A stretch of 64,000 bases of DNA from Atriophallophorus winterbourni (taxonomy: Eukaryota; Platyhelminthes; Trematoda; Plagiorchiida; Microphallidae). The position numbers and the translations under genes are program-made. Shown piece by piece: positions 10,701-18,654 of the stretch (within the stretch, counting starts at the first letter, position 1; each line of letters starts with the position of its first letter). The stretch covers positions 62,001 to 126,000 of the forward strand of contig JACCGJ010000609.1 of the NCBI GenBank assembly GCA_013407085.1. The letters are read 5' to 3'. The notes beneath the pieces are model-generated. The model had not been told where the DNA came from, ran no database searches, and saw only the letters and a program-made list of their open reading frames with translations.

Positions 10701-11568
10701 TTTTCAAGTCGTTTGGATTCATATTGCTGGGTTTACCGATTTTTATACCACGAAGCTGTAAGACGGACCCATCGCGATTATTTTCTGATTATTGTCGGTA
10801 TCTGGCGTGATGGGGATTTGAGGTTATGGGCATTACCTGCGGCACTAGCATGAACTGTTGCATGTGGCGACAAAATCGCCTAGGGCACTCAATAAAAATG
10901 TCAACTTATCAATCACTACTGGGAGTAATCGAGGTTAGCTGTTTTCTCCGTTATCGGTTTCTCTTTGCTGCGTCAACTTACAAATGTTGCGTTGTGAAGC
11001 TCTGAGGGATTTGACTGCAGCTGGCCGGGAAATTTCGGTTTAACAAAAAAGCGGCGGTGGTACTGTCTGTCGTCCCCGGTGGCTTTTAAAATCTATAGTT
11101 AGAATTAATTGGATTTGATTGTATGCGCTTCCCACCAAATTGATTAAACGGCTTATTGGTCAAACAGCTGCGCTTTTATCACCTGGCTGTTAGTCCCCAT
11201 CCAGCTCACAGTTAAAACTTCTCGCCACATGTTGGTGTTGATAACAATACTGTTCAAAAAGATTTAACCAAGTCCTTTGGTGCCACCCTTCTATTCCGTT
11301 AAATCATTTTCAACTATGGATTCGGGAATATTGTTTGAAATGAATTAAAACAATCTTCGTTTATCCACTTAACTTTTACCTTGGTTACTGTTTGACACAC
11401 TTGTTCATCTCTCTACGTTTCTGTTTTCCAGGTACAGAACCTCAGCTAATGCTAACCGCTGGTGGGGCGATGCCTCCTGGTATGGTGAATCCCGCCGGTG
11501 GGAATCCGATGCTATACGGCATAACCGGTGCTCCCATGTACTATCCAACCAACGGACCAGCATTCTAA
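1428..11568 (+). CDS. CLTC: Clathrin heavy chain, C-terminal 1,034 residues, 11 exons, 5' end outside window
   Basis: Clathrin heavy chain forms the legs of the triskelion that coats vesicles at the plasma membrane, trans-Golgi and endosomes. The coding exons are join(1428..1772, 2660..2879, 2951..3234, 4169..4621, 5715..6065, 6583..7023, 7993..8391, 9569..9739, 9835..10056, 10140..10221, 11432..11568). They read without a break and match animal clathrin along the whole length. The first residue aligns near human residue 645 of about 1,675, so the beta-propeller, linker and early distal leg are missing because they lie upstream. Present are the clathrin heavy-chain repeats of the distal and proximal leg, the light-chain binding and trimerisation regions, and a C-terminal tail with the QLMLT motif that binds Hsc70 during uncoating. 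All introns are GT-AG; eight are phase 0 and two (after exons 2 and 10) are phase 1. Identity is very secure; exon borders are read by eye from homology and splice sites. Confidence 0.97.
1773..2659 (+). other. Intron after exon 1, no feature seen
   Basis: 887 bases between donor GTGATC and acceptor TTTCACAG. AT-rich, and no repeat or coding remnant is recognisable. The open frames near 2430-2635 have no similarity that I can name. Confidence 0.7.
2660..2879 (+). CDS. CLTC: Clathrin heavy chain exon 2 of window
   Basis: Starts with [19 protein letters not shown]. It runs to a split glycine codon: the final G at 2879 joins GT of the next exon (phase 1). Donor is GTACGTG. A frame reading on past 2880 continues into the intron and is not coding. 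Confidence 0.95.
2880..2950 (+). other. Very short intron (71 bases)
   Basis: Donor GTACGTGC, acceptor CATGTACAG. The size is near the minimum for efficient splicing; the junction restores RGQFSTDEL, which is invariant in animals. Confidence 0.9.
2951..3234 (+). CDS. CLTC: Clathrin heavy chain exon 3 of window
   Basis: Encodes the segment from [20 protein letters not shown] through [15 protein letters not shown] to a conserved ALID end. Starts in phase 1 and ends in phase 0 at donor GTGAGT (3235). Confidence 0.96.
3596..3803 (-). repeat. R1 interspersed repeat, diverged copy
   Basis: Matches the minus-oriented R1 copy at 12477-12710 along its length. It has the GCCGCACGTGGGCT block at about 3631, the degenerate central hairpin near 3690-3725, and AATTAGCACGGTGTTAACTG near 3748. 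It faces the plus-oriented copy that follows it in the same intron. Confidence 0.65.
3860..3990 (+). repeat. R1 interspersed repeat, 5'-truncated copy
   Basis: Carries the right half of R1: GATCTGTCTAGGCCTGGGCA at 3894, then CAACCTGACAGTATCT, then GTGCGGCACTTTGCCTGGAT, ending in GTGCTTTCATAC. These blocks recur almost unchanged at 15158-15254 and 61800-61898 (same strand) and, reversed, at 8786, 12477 and 13452. Confidence 0.85.
4169..4621 (+). CDS. CLTC: Clathrin heavy chain exon 4 of window
   Basis: 151 codons, phase 0 at both ends. Contains [33 protein letters not shown] and [18 protein letters not shown], all hallmark clathrin leg sequences. Ends NTSAIQ before donor GTAAGC. Confidence 0.97.
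4622..5714 (+). other. Intron after exon 4, with antisense RTE fragment
   Basis: 1,093 bases. Most of it (4801 to about 5550) is a minus-oriented RTE-like retrotransposon fragment. Acceptor is TTCAACAG at 5714. Confidence 0.85.
4801..5550 (-). mobile_element. RTE-like non-LTR retrotransposon, 5'-truncated 3' end
   Basis: Read on the minus strand, about 5550-5109 encodes the C-terminal region downstream of the reverse transcriptase, with the typical [19 protein letters not shown] motif, then [15 protein letters not shown] and [12 protein letters not shown]. The 3' untranslated region follows and ends in a (ATG)n microsatellite, seen on the plus strand as eight CAT units at 4801-4826. A simple trinucleotide tail is typical of RTE-clade elements. 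The open frame at 5109-5390 is uninterrupted, so the copy may be fairly young. It sits antisense inside the intron. Confidence 0.8.
5715..6065 (+). CDS. CLTC: Clathrin heavy chain exon 5 of window (proximal leg)
   Basis: 117 codons, phase 0 at both ends. Begins [20 protein letters not shown], includes [20 protein letters not shown], ends [12 protein letters not shown] before donor GTGAGT. Confidence 0.97.
6066..6582 (+). other. Intron after exon 5, nothing recognised
   Basis: 517 bases, AT-rich, with a strong polypyrimidine tract and acceptor (T-run then AG) at 6573-6582. No repeat family is recognised. Confidence 0.75.
6583..7023 (+). CDS. CLTC: Clathrin heavy chain exon 6 of window (proximal leg)
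   Basis: 147 codons, phase 0. Contains [38 protein letters not shown] and [17 protein letters not shown]. This proximal-leg region is among the most conserved and lies where light chains bind. Donor is GTCAGT. Confidence 0.97.
7024..7992 (+). other. Intron after exon 6, nothing recognised
   Basis: 969 bases between donor GTCAGTTT and acceptor AACTAG. No repeat or coding remnant is recognised; the open frame at 7667-7867 shows no similarity I can name. Confidence 0.7.
7993..8391 (+). CDS. CLTC: Clathrin heavy chain exon 7 of window (proximal leg)
   Basis: 133 codons, phase 0. Begins [20 protein letters not shown], includes [20 protein letters not shown] and [14 protein letters not shown], ends EEEDYQ. 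It is about two residues longer than human in the NNANNKS loop. Donor is GTTTGT. Confidence 0.97.
8786..9010 (-). repeat. R1 interspersed repeat, near full length
   Basis: Follows the R1 order on the minus orientation: AAGCCTGATCCAGG at 8799, GTGCCGCACAG, ACGTGGGCTAA, GGTTGCCCAGGCCTAGACAG at 8856, the central stem region near 8905-8945, and the ATTACACGATTGCACACCC end. Confidence 0.85.
9371..9460 (-). mobile_element. RTE-like retrotransposon 3' tail, solo
   Basis: Five CAT units (9372-9386) are followed by a segment that matches 4821-4902 closely, including GCGTACCGAATGCTTAACTG-like and CACAACCATG blocks. It is the extreme 3' end of the same RTE family as in the earlier intron, 5'-truncated to about 90 bases and in the same antisense orientation. 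Confidence 0.75.
9569..9739 (+). CDS. CLTC: Clathrin heavy chain exon 8 of window
   Basis: 57 codons, phase 0. [20 protein letters not shown] to CKRDKLYT, matching the end of the proximal leg. Donor is GTAAGT. Confidence 0.96.
9740..9834 (+). other. Short intron (95 bases)
   Basis: Donor GTAAGTTC, pyrimidine-rich tract and acceptor GTTCACAG. Removing it joins LYT to [11 protein letters not shown], as in other animals. Confidence 0.9.
9835..10056 (+). CDS. CLTC: Clathrin heavy chain exon 9 of window (trimerisation region)
   Basis: 74 codons, phase 0. Includes [39 protein letters not shown] and QTMRELTMK, the hub helices around the trimerisation domain. Cysteines of the CLYRCYDLL motif are kept. 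Donor is GTAAAC. Confidence 0.97.
10057..10139 (+). other. Short intron (83 bases)
   Basis: Donor GTAAACAT, acceptor GTCTTTTAG. The flanking exons join as RELTMK then VDRLERSEQ. Confidence 0.9.
10140..10221 (+). CDS. CLTC: Clathrin heavy chain exon 10 of window
   Basis: 27 codons plus one base. [20 protein letters not shown] is a charged helix at the start of the C-terminal tail. The last base, C at 10221, combines with GT of the final exon to make arginine. Donor is GTAAGT. Confidence 0.93.
10222..11431 (+). other. Last intron, with partial R2 repeat
   Basis: 1,210 bases between donor GTAAGTTT and acceptor CTGTTTTCCAG. It contains a partial R2 copy at about 10355-10440. No other feature is recognised; the open frame at 10598-10810 is anonymous. 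Confidence 0.85.
10355..10440 (-). repeat. R2 repeat fragment
   Basis: Reverse complement of the first part of the R2 unit at 17247-17340: the CAGTGAACCTGATC block at 10360, CTGTCTCCACCTGA, AGAAACCGG and then GGATGGGGATGTGAGCA at 10419. It lacks about nine bases between CCTGA and CTGCC that other copies have. Confidence 0.8.
11432..11568 (+). CDS. CLTC: Clathrin heavy chain terminal exon
   Basis: Encodes the C-terminal tail. It opens [17 protein letters not shown] and ends TNGPAF followed by TAA at 11566-11568. QLMLT is the Hsc70-binding motif used when coats are removed. The tail after it is rich in Gly, Pro, Met and Tyr, like the human tail but divergent in order, as is usual for this region. 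Confidence 0.95.
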
Positions 11569-12476
11569 AATGGTGGATAACTCTGATGTTATTGTGATAA
11601 CCCACTGGTCAGTTTGCCCTACGACTACGTTGATTTCACGCTTTTTCACCTTGCCTTTCACCTTCCCTCTTTCTACATTTCAGATCATTTAACTCCTGGA
11701 TTCTGGTTTTCGATGCCTTGGATAATTATGAGTTTACTTTCTGGCGACTACAACTTTGCTTTTTGAATTTGCCATCTTTACCGGACAGCCCTCTTATTTC
11801 AGCACTTTGTCTATTTCTTTGCTTATCGTTTCTGTTCCATTTCGGTTTTTTAAGTGGTTGCATTGACTGACTCTTGTTTCGCGTTCTCGTCAGTTCACCG
11901 AATTGTTCTAATCATTCCTTGTCAAGCATCACAATTTTCAACATCATGTTTTATAACAATTGTTTTTTCTCTCGTGAAATCTGCTTGAACGCTTGCTGAT
12001 GATTGTATCGTGCAGGACGGCCCCCATACTCTTCAATCTGTAACTCGGTCTTTTCGGCAGTTATCTGAACAGTCCCAACTTATCTTTTTGCACTTCGTGC
12101 CAGTGCTTGCAGTTGCTTCTGCCTACCACGGTTCTCTCGTTGTATGCATCATATTTCAGCAGTTTTGGTGACATATTTTGCTGTATGATTCTGGCCCTTA
12201 TGTTATTTCTGTGCACCATGTGCGATATTTTACACTGCAAAATCTTACTTCTAGTAGCAAATTCGTTTTCAAATTGAATTCACTATATTGATAACAATTT
12301 CTTTGGGTGCTTCCTCAGGAATTCTTGCACTTGATCCTAATGGTTTCTGCCGGATTTTATTTCTTTATCGCATTACTCATCCGGCCCGTCATACATTACT
12401 ACCCAATTCCTCAGTATACTACACATCGTGTGATCATTTTCTGTTGTACATTTGCATCTTGCATGCGGTTTGATGT
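11569..12476 (+). other. Presumed 3' UTR and downstream sequence of clathrin gene
   Basis: T-rich sequence directly after the stop codon. I find no AATAAA or ATTAAA between 11569 and 12476, so the poly(A) site is not placed. The first AATAAA-like string (about 12573) lies inside an R1 repeat and may or may not be used. No other gene is seen. Confidence 0.5.
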
Positions 12477-12710
12477 GTGATGTGAAAGCACAAGCCTGAT
12501 CCAGGCAAAGTGCCGCACAGTCAGAGACCGCACGTGGGCTGAGATACTGTCAGGTTGCCCAGGCCCAAACAGATATGAAAAATAAATAGAAAGAAAATAG
12601 AAATGGTAGTGAGACTCCAGCGTGTTTCAGCATGTAGCTCACTACCGGTGGCCAATCAATTTAGCACGATGTTAGCCGCACAGCACAGAAACACTGCACA
12701 ATTGCACATG
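12477..12710 (-). repeat. R1 interspersed repeat, full-length reference copy
   Basis: One of the two best preserved R1 copies. On the plus strand the order is GTGAAAGCACAAGCCTGATC, GTGCCGCACAG, CCGCACGTGGGCTGA, AGGTTGCCCAGGCCC, an A-rich spacer, GGTAGTGAG, 24 bases, CTCACTACC, CAATCAATTTAGCACGATGT, and the end ATTGCACATG. The two 9-base arms GGTAGTGAG and CTCACTACC (12605-12646) form a perfect stem. No reading frame, no convincing pol III box and no terminal poly(A) is seen, so its class (SINE, MITE or retroelement fragment) is open. Confidence 0.85.
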
Positions 12711-13451
12711 TGGGCAATTGCATGCGGTTTAAGCGATATTATGGTAGAAATTCAAACCTGTGTCACAGCCTCGTTTTGTATTCATGCTTAATTATATCAT
12801 ACGATCAACTAGCCTCGGAATCGCAAGCGATTTGTCGCAGCTTTTGCTCCAACTAACAGGCAAAATTGGTTGGTTTTTCGGTTTATATAGTCATAGTTTT
12901 TGTTGGCCATAAGGGAACGGGACGAAAAAATACTTGAACGCGTCTTCTGTCCAGTGAGTTCAGCCGCGTAATATTAGAACTGCTGATAAACGCCAGTCCT
13001 GTGTTTTAGCCCTCTACGTAGGAAAGCATGATCGACTGAAAGTTTATTTTCGTATTCCATGGCATTTTTGTTTTCGCTGATTGAACTTGGGGCTATTGCT
13101 TTCAACCGACACTGGAAACCTCACATCGATCACATGAACAGTCCGGGTCGCTTGTGTTAACGTTTATTTAACAGTGTTCAGGGTCGTAGTAGTTAGATGT
13201 GCTTATGTTGAACCTAGTTACACAAGACAAACCAACGCGTTTGCCCATTTGCATTGCATATATCTATGGATGGATGTGTTATGCGTTGGTGCTTATTCCT
13301 TGCGCACCGATAGAACCATGCGCCCAGTCAGTGTGAGACTACGCAACGTTTTATTTTGATCCAGATACGCTACTTATTTGGCTCGTTGAAGCAGATGAGC
13401 TTTCCGCACTTAGCTCCTCTGTGATTCAACTGCATCACGCTCCCACTATAT
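12711..13451. other. No feature recognised
   Basis: 741 bases between two R1 copies, with only short chance open frames on either strand. Confidence 0.6.
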
Positions 13452-13670
13452 GGTATGGTATGAAAGCACAAGACTGGTCCAGGCAAAGTGCCGTACAGAC
13501 ATACTGCACGTGGGCTAAGATACTGTCAGGTTGCCCAGGCCTAGACGGATATGAGGGGGAAATAGAAATGGTAGTGAGACTCCAACGTGTTTCAGCATGC
13601 AGCTCATTACCGTTGGCCAATTAATTTGGCACGATGTTAGCCGCACAACACAGAAATGCTGCACGTTTCC
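13452..13670 (-). repeat. R1 interspersed repeat, full-length copy
   Basis: Same orientation as the copy 740 bases upstream and matching it in every block, with the 9-base stem slightly decayed (GGTAGTGAG against CTCATTACC). The spacer after CCTAGACGGATATGA is shorter than in the 12477 copy. Confidence 0.85.
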
Positions 13671-14289
13671 ACTACACTTTTATAGAGAAGTATGCTGGCG
13701 ATCATCGTCATCATCATTAAGCACAGGTCTGATGCCAGACAGTGCCAAGCAACGGAAAAACAGATAACCAAAAGAATGCGGCAATTGGAATATGCAAATG
13801 CGCATACATAGCAGTTTGTTTTGGTAGTTTCATTGTATGCGATTTTCTGATATTTTAGTTGTTCATAGAATGTGACACCGTGATGGGGTTTAAAAACAAC
13901 ACGCAAGAACTTACATTGGCGCTACTGATTTAGTTTTACAGCCTTGCCACTCAAGTTTCCCGAGTAACAATTAACTTCTTCATCCTAGAGCCCCAAACGG
14001 GCTAACAGCATTTCTCTCCATCCATGGCCCCTTCGCTCCCTACACACGTTTACTGACACCTATATTAGCAACTCGTTGCTGACATCTAATGTGAGTAATC
14101 ACATGCGACAGGTAAAAAAAACCAGCCGCTCAGATGGACCAAGTTTCTTAACAACAGAAAAGCGCAGCACGCACTGTGCTTTAAGAAGAAAAATGCTTTA
14201 TTCGAATGTTGAGCGAATCAAATTAATTTAAAACACATTTTCAATACAAATAACGAAATTGAGAGAAACGGTAAAGTTTAAAGTGAAAA
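13671..14289. other. No feature recognised apart from a short CAT run
   Basis: A short imperfect (CAT)n run at about 13699-13717 recalls the RTE tails at 4801 and 9371, but no element sequence follows that I can match. The rest is anonymous. Confidence 0.5.
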
Positions 14290-14515
14290 TTTGAGATTGC
14301 CAGTCACATTCAAATACAAAACAGCTTCGGTGCCGTCTGCACCCGCATCAAGCGTTGTGATGAAAGTTTACATAATGTCAGGCTGTAATATTGTTAAAAT
14401 CCTTAGGTACAAGTTTTCTTTCGTATTTTCTGGCCAGCGCAACAAGTTTTTCAAAAATGAAAAATTGCGCAGCATTTAAAGCGTGCTTGGCATCAAACGT
14501 CCTTCGTTTATATAG
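14290..14515 (-). repeat. Dispersed repeat D, copy 1
   Basis: On the minus strand this segment matches 63185-63410 (plus strand) end to end at roughly 65-75 per cent by eye. Shared blocks are GCACGCTTTAAA near the start, AACGCTTGATGC in the middle and GTATTTGAATGTGACTG near the end. No known family is recognised. The opposite strand (14291-14479) keeps a frame whose product resembles that of 63204-63395 in order, so either strand could once have been coding. Confidence 0.6.
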
Positions 14516-15157
14516 AAACGTTTTCAAAATAAAAGGGTTCCATGCTGACTGAAAAACAAAACTGCATGGAAAAATTATGTTTGAGTGCGTCGGTTCAAAT
14601 GCCCCGCTAGTTCCTTGGTATTGAGTAAAACCGCGTCGTCGCCATTAATGGCGAGGGTTGCAAACACACCACCAGCTTTGCTGAACTGAAACTAATTGTC
14701 TCAGCAGCCCCGTTTCAAAAATAGGAGCAATTACGGATGCTCCAAAATTTTGCAACGTAATCCTCATGCCATTCAACGATTGCAATTCCAAAATTAGAGA
14801 GCAACCGCCATCCTTGAACAAGGACAGGTTCAAGGAATCAAGACCGATGTCCTGTGCCGCTTATAACTGTGGTTCATTGTAGATCTCCGGTTTAGAGCTT
14901 CGAGAAAAATAGTTCATGGGCTACAGTTTTCTGTATCTTCATCTGCACGTCACTGATACTTAACCGCGCGTTAACCGTAGTTCTGATAAGCTGGAACAGT
15001 TTCTAAAATCTCCCAAAGCCGCCGCAATTACCTTATCCTTAGATCTAATATTTTATTGATTTTTCTTGAAACCAGCAACCATTTTGTGCTTGGTGAACCC
15101 TCGTGATACGTGTATGCTATCACCAGAAAGCAACCGGCATTGTTCCATTAGTTGGGG
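14516..15157. other. No feature recognised
   Basis: Anonymous sequence. The minus frame at 14645-14833 has no recognisable similarity, but it lies just upstream (in the minus sense) of repeat D and may belong to the same larger element. Confidence 0.4.
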
Positions 15158-15254
15158 ATCTGTCTAGGCCTGGGCAACCTGACAGTATCTGAGCCCACGT
15201 GCAGTCTCTGGCTGTGCGGCACTTTGCCTGGATCAGGCTTGTGCTTTCATACCA
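15158..15254 (+). repeat. R1 interspersed repeat, 5'-truncated
   Basis: Right half only: GATCTGTCTAGGCCTGGGCA, CAACCTGACAGTATCTGAGC, GTGCGGCACTTTGCCTGGAT and GTGCTTTCATACCAT. Very close to the copies at 3894 and 61800. Confidence 0.9.
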
Positions 15255-16127
15255 TTTAGTCCTTGTGATGTTTTTTAAGAACTCAGCATCAGCATGGTCT
15301 GAGCGACAGCCAGGTTGGGGGATTTATTGCGTCATCGACCTTTCTTACACGAATCCTGTCGACTTATTTCATAAAGGTAACTGTCGACTAGGATCCAAAT
15401 TCACAGCGCGACCTCAGCTAAGCCCTTCACAGCGATTCAGTTTAATCGCACACCGTCATCACCACCGTGAACGCTACGACTTGCCTAAGTTTGATTTATC
15501 TGACAGCCGTTTCATCAAACTAGTTATCCATGCGCGTTTCCGACACATCATACATCAATATCGAAGCTATTAAGTCTACGGACCAAGGTTTGACATTGTT
15601 TGATGCGCGTTAAGAAGCGTACGTTAAACGCCGCCAATTTGGGTGGTACATGTGGGGGAGATAACGCTAAGGTAGCATTAACAGCAGAGAAGCTGGATTT
15701 GGATATCTTGATGCACATCTCTCAGGGCTACAAATTGGAAAATGGTGACTACAAAAAATTTGCGTGCAGTGCGAGCACAGAGCAAATTATATGTAATTTT
15801 ACCTGTATTTTCTTAGTTGCTTGTGGGCGCGATACTACACGCTTGCCCAGGCCAACGCTGGGGGTCGGATTAAGGGACCCCACCCGGAGCCGTTGACAAA
15901 AAGCCTGAGCCACAAGGCGGTGGTTTTAGACTTATTTTATCTGACCTCTCTCCATCTACCATCCAGTTAGTAGTAGCCCGGCTGGCGTCCAAAGAACACC
16001 ACTCATTATAGCTCAATAGGTTATGGAGGCACACAAACCATTGTGCGACGTCAAAGTCCAGTCTCAGCGCGATAATATAATGATGGAAAAATATTCGTTA
16101 GGATAAATGGCGTGTGAGGTTCCTCAA
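15255..16127. other. Unrecognised region with a GC-richer patch
   Basis: Open frames at 15199-15573 and 15600-15896 show nothing I can name. A GC-richer patch at about 15835-15930 contains GGGGTC and GGACCCC separated by nine bases, a small imperfect stem; it looks compositionally different from its AT-rich surroundings and may be part of another repeat. Confidence 0.4.
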
Positions 16128-17220
16128 TTAAGTTATATAAACGGGATGTGTGGTGGAATTACTACGCATAACTATATACAGTTTGTTCCTGAAAATCCTT
16201 TCAATAAATGATTGTACAACATCTGACGGTATGAAGTTCCATAAGATACAACGAATATAAGAAGCGACGGCAGTTCCGGTGAGAATGTGGAATAATAATG
16301 CCAGTGGGTGAGTACGTGTGATATGACTTGTCCGGAGGCGAAATAGCTGCCTCCGAGGATGCATCTTTTAGTTCATTATTTTATAAGTGAGGATTAGATC
16401 CAATCGAACCCGTCTGGAGGGCAGTGTGTCTAAATTAAGATGCACGAGTCGATTCTCACTTGGTAGGTTGCGGAGATAGCCAGCAATTTTAGTTGCTATT
16501 TGATAAAGCCAGCACTGGGTTAATATGCGTATTTATGAGCATTGGGAATGTTTCACGGGAAAAACGTTCGAAAATGCGTCGAAGCATGCGTAGCATGCGG
16601 TTAGCTCGGTTGTAAACTGCTTCGCATTGCATGCTATTCCAAAGACCCCCACTAATCCATCGGCTGAGGTCTTTTTCTTTTGTTGTCCACTCCAGTTGTT
16701 GCGATCCAGGGTTTAGGTGAATGGGATATATTTACTAATTTGATATATTTTGCGCTTCATGAAGTTGAATGGAAGCTTGTTCCACTCTGACCAGCTGTTA
16801 AATATATCCTATTCACTCTGTAAGCGCAAACAGTCCACGCTTGATGTCATTCGCATCCAAAGTTTAGCATCATCCGCAAATACAACCATTTTGGCTGTGA
16901 AAGGTTTCGAAAGGTAGTTGATGTAGACCAACAAGAGAACCAGACTAAGTACAGACACTTATGAGACACCGCTAGCGTCTTCGTTGTCACTAGACATCAC
17001 GCGATCAAGAAGGTAGCTTCTCAGCCGGGTAAAAAGGCACCCATTAATACCAACCTCCTGCAGCTTGCTCACAAATATAGAATGGTCCACGAGATCAAAC
17101 GCCTTTGATAAGTACAAGCAAAGCGCATGCACGCAACCACACTCATCCACTGCCTGCATCCAGTCGTTCATTGTCTCCAGTAGATTTACATATAGGCTAT
17201 GGATGGTATGTTAATCAATG
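16128..17220 (-). mobile_element. CR1-like retrotransposon fragment (reverse transcriptase to C-terminus)
   Basis: On the minus strand, about 17215-16830 encodes the reverse transcriptase core: LYLSKAFDLVDH, a stop where the usual GVPQGS motif should be, then VVFADDAKLWMRM with the catalytic FADD box (about 16885). About 16690-16560 gives the thumb region (EKDLSRWISGGLWN, then MLRMLRRIFERF), and 16364-16128 the C-terminal LWNFIPSDVVQS. Several stops and frameshifts make it inactive. It is truncated at both ends and no 3' tail is found. It most resembles the 26.3-30.7 kb element. Confidence 0.8.
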
Positions 17221-17242
17221 TACGTGATTCGCAAAACGTGAT

Positions 17243-17521
17243 TGTAGTGCTCACATCCCCATCCCTTACACACCACAACCGGTTACTGGCTGTTTGCCGT
17301 CACCATTGGAGACAGTACGATCAGGTTCAGTGAGCCTTGAAACAGTGGAAAAGCGGTAAACAAAGTTAATCTTGTATGCCACTGTTATATAGGGTTCTTA
17401 CAAAGAACCACGATGTTCAAATACAGAATCACAAAGTGATTCCCGGCCATACGCTCGAGGAACATATAAAAGACCAATGTATTATGGTGCTCACATCCCC
17501 ATCACTTACACACCACAGCCA
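17243..17521 (+). repeat. R2 repeat, one full unit plus start of a second in tandem
   Basis: GTGCTCACATCCCCATC occurs at 17247 and again at 17487, giving a unit of 240 bases. The second copy runs only to CACACCACAGCC (17521). Within the unit are ACCGGTT, GGAGACAGTACGATCAGGTT, CTTGTATGCCACTGT, TTCTTACAAAGAACCACGAT and CGCTCGAGG. This copy serves as the reference for R2. Confidence 0.85.
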
Positions 17522-18512
17522 TATATATATTGCTATTTGGAGATAAACCTTTTGTTAGACTCGTCACAGTTTATACCCTCCCCCTTTTGCTTGTGAATCG
17601 TGCACTCAAGTAACATATCACCAAATGTAAAAGGAAAATCACTTTGGACCATCAAAGACGGTCCAAGTCAAGCATGTAAAGAGAATTTCTGAGCTCTGTG
17701 AAGTGGACAGCATCGCGTGATGCATGGAGTCAAGTTGACGAGGAAGATGCTTCTCCTGTGAACCAGCGAAACCTGGTGTACTCATTCTGTGCCTATTTCG
17801 TCCTTACTGCATTCCGGTTTCTCATTATCAGCGACCCGAGATGCATGTTTGACGCGATGGTGGCTGCGATGTGGAATCGATGTCGTTTGTTCCAGTGTCG
17901 CGTAATAAGTTATCTTCCATAAAATGCCGAGATCGTGCTGAATTGGGATGGGTTATTTTCAACAATGAATTTTACTACGCATCTCTGCAATTTCATTTTT
18001 GATTTCGATCTCTGTGGTCAGCTACATACTTTTGCCCCACAGAAACAAGTGTGGAACTTGAGCACACAGCCAAAGTGAGTTCACAATGAATGGCATAGTT
18101 TCGCATTGCACCGCCTTGAAAATCGGAACACATTCATTGTTTACACCAGCACATAAAAACGGTTATCAGCTTAAGAGTTATGCGCTCACTTGAAGGTCAC
18201 TCAATCGATCCATGCAAGTAGCTTATTTACCTTTTACCATCTTCACAAGTTTCGTTGTTGAAAAAGAATTTCCTTTTTTTATACACCACGAAAATGTGTA
18301 AATTTCTGTTTGTCAGGTTAAATCAAGATTTTAAGATTAATGGTGCGATGAACACTTCTTCCGGTATGTCGTCCCAAGTAAAGTAAAAACGGATTTGAAG
18401 TTTTATCGACAAGATGAACAAATGTTGTGAGTGTCAGAAATATCCGTTGGTGTCCATTCTGGTTAATAGGGGGTAACGGATTTAAAACTTACGTGACAAA
18501 ATGCAGTCTCTT
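17522..18512. other. No feature recognised
   Basis: Anonymous AT-rich sequence. The open frame 17698-17922 has no recognisable similarity. Confidence 0.55.
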
Positions 18513-18533
18513 CTCTCGTTCTAAGAACGAGAG
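18513..18533. repeat. Perfect hairpin, 10-base arms with one-base loop
   Basis: CTCTCGTTCT, A, AGAACGAGAG: a nearly perfect palindrome. It is not followed by a T-run and no gene ends nearby, so a terminator role has no support. Confidence 0.8.
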
Positions 18534-18654
18534 GTGTGGTAACAATTCCACCAGTGTTGTGCTCTAGTGGTTAATCCTATAAGATAGGGTCGCATCCTCT
18601 GATAACAAAGTTCTTCAAGCTTGAATGAATTACTCCATAATTTGAGATAACTAC

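Noticed and set aside
12571..12580. AATAAA as the clathrin poly(A) signal
   Set aside because: It lies in the A-rich spacer of an R1 repeat about 1 kb after the stop codon; use cannot be judged from sequence.
15199..15573. 124-codon open frame as a gene
   Set aside because: It begins inside an R1 repeat and its product resembles no known family.
18550..18600. tRNA-like head (CTAGTGGTTAATCC)
   Set aside because: It resembles an A box, but there is no GGTTCGAATCC-type B box and no cloverleaf can be folded by eye.
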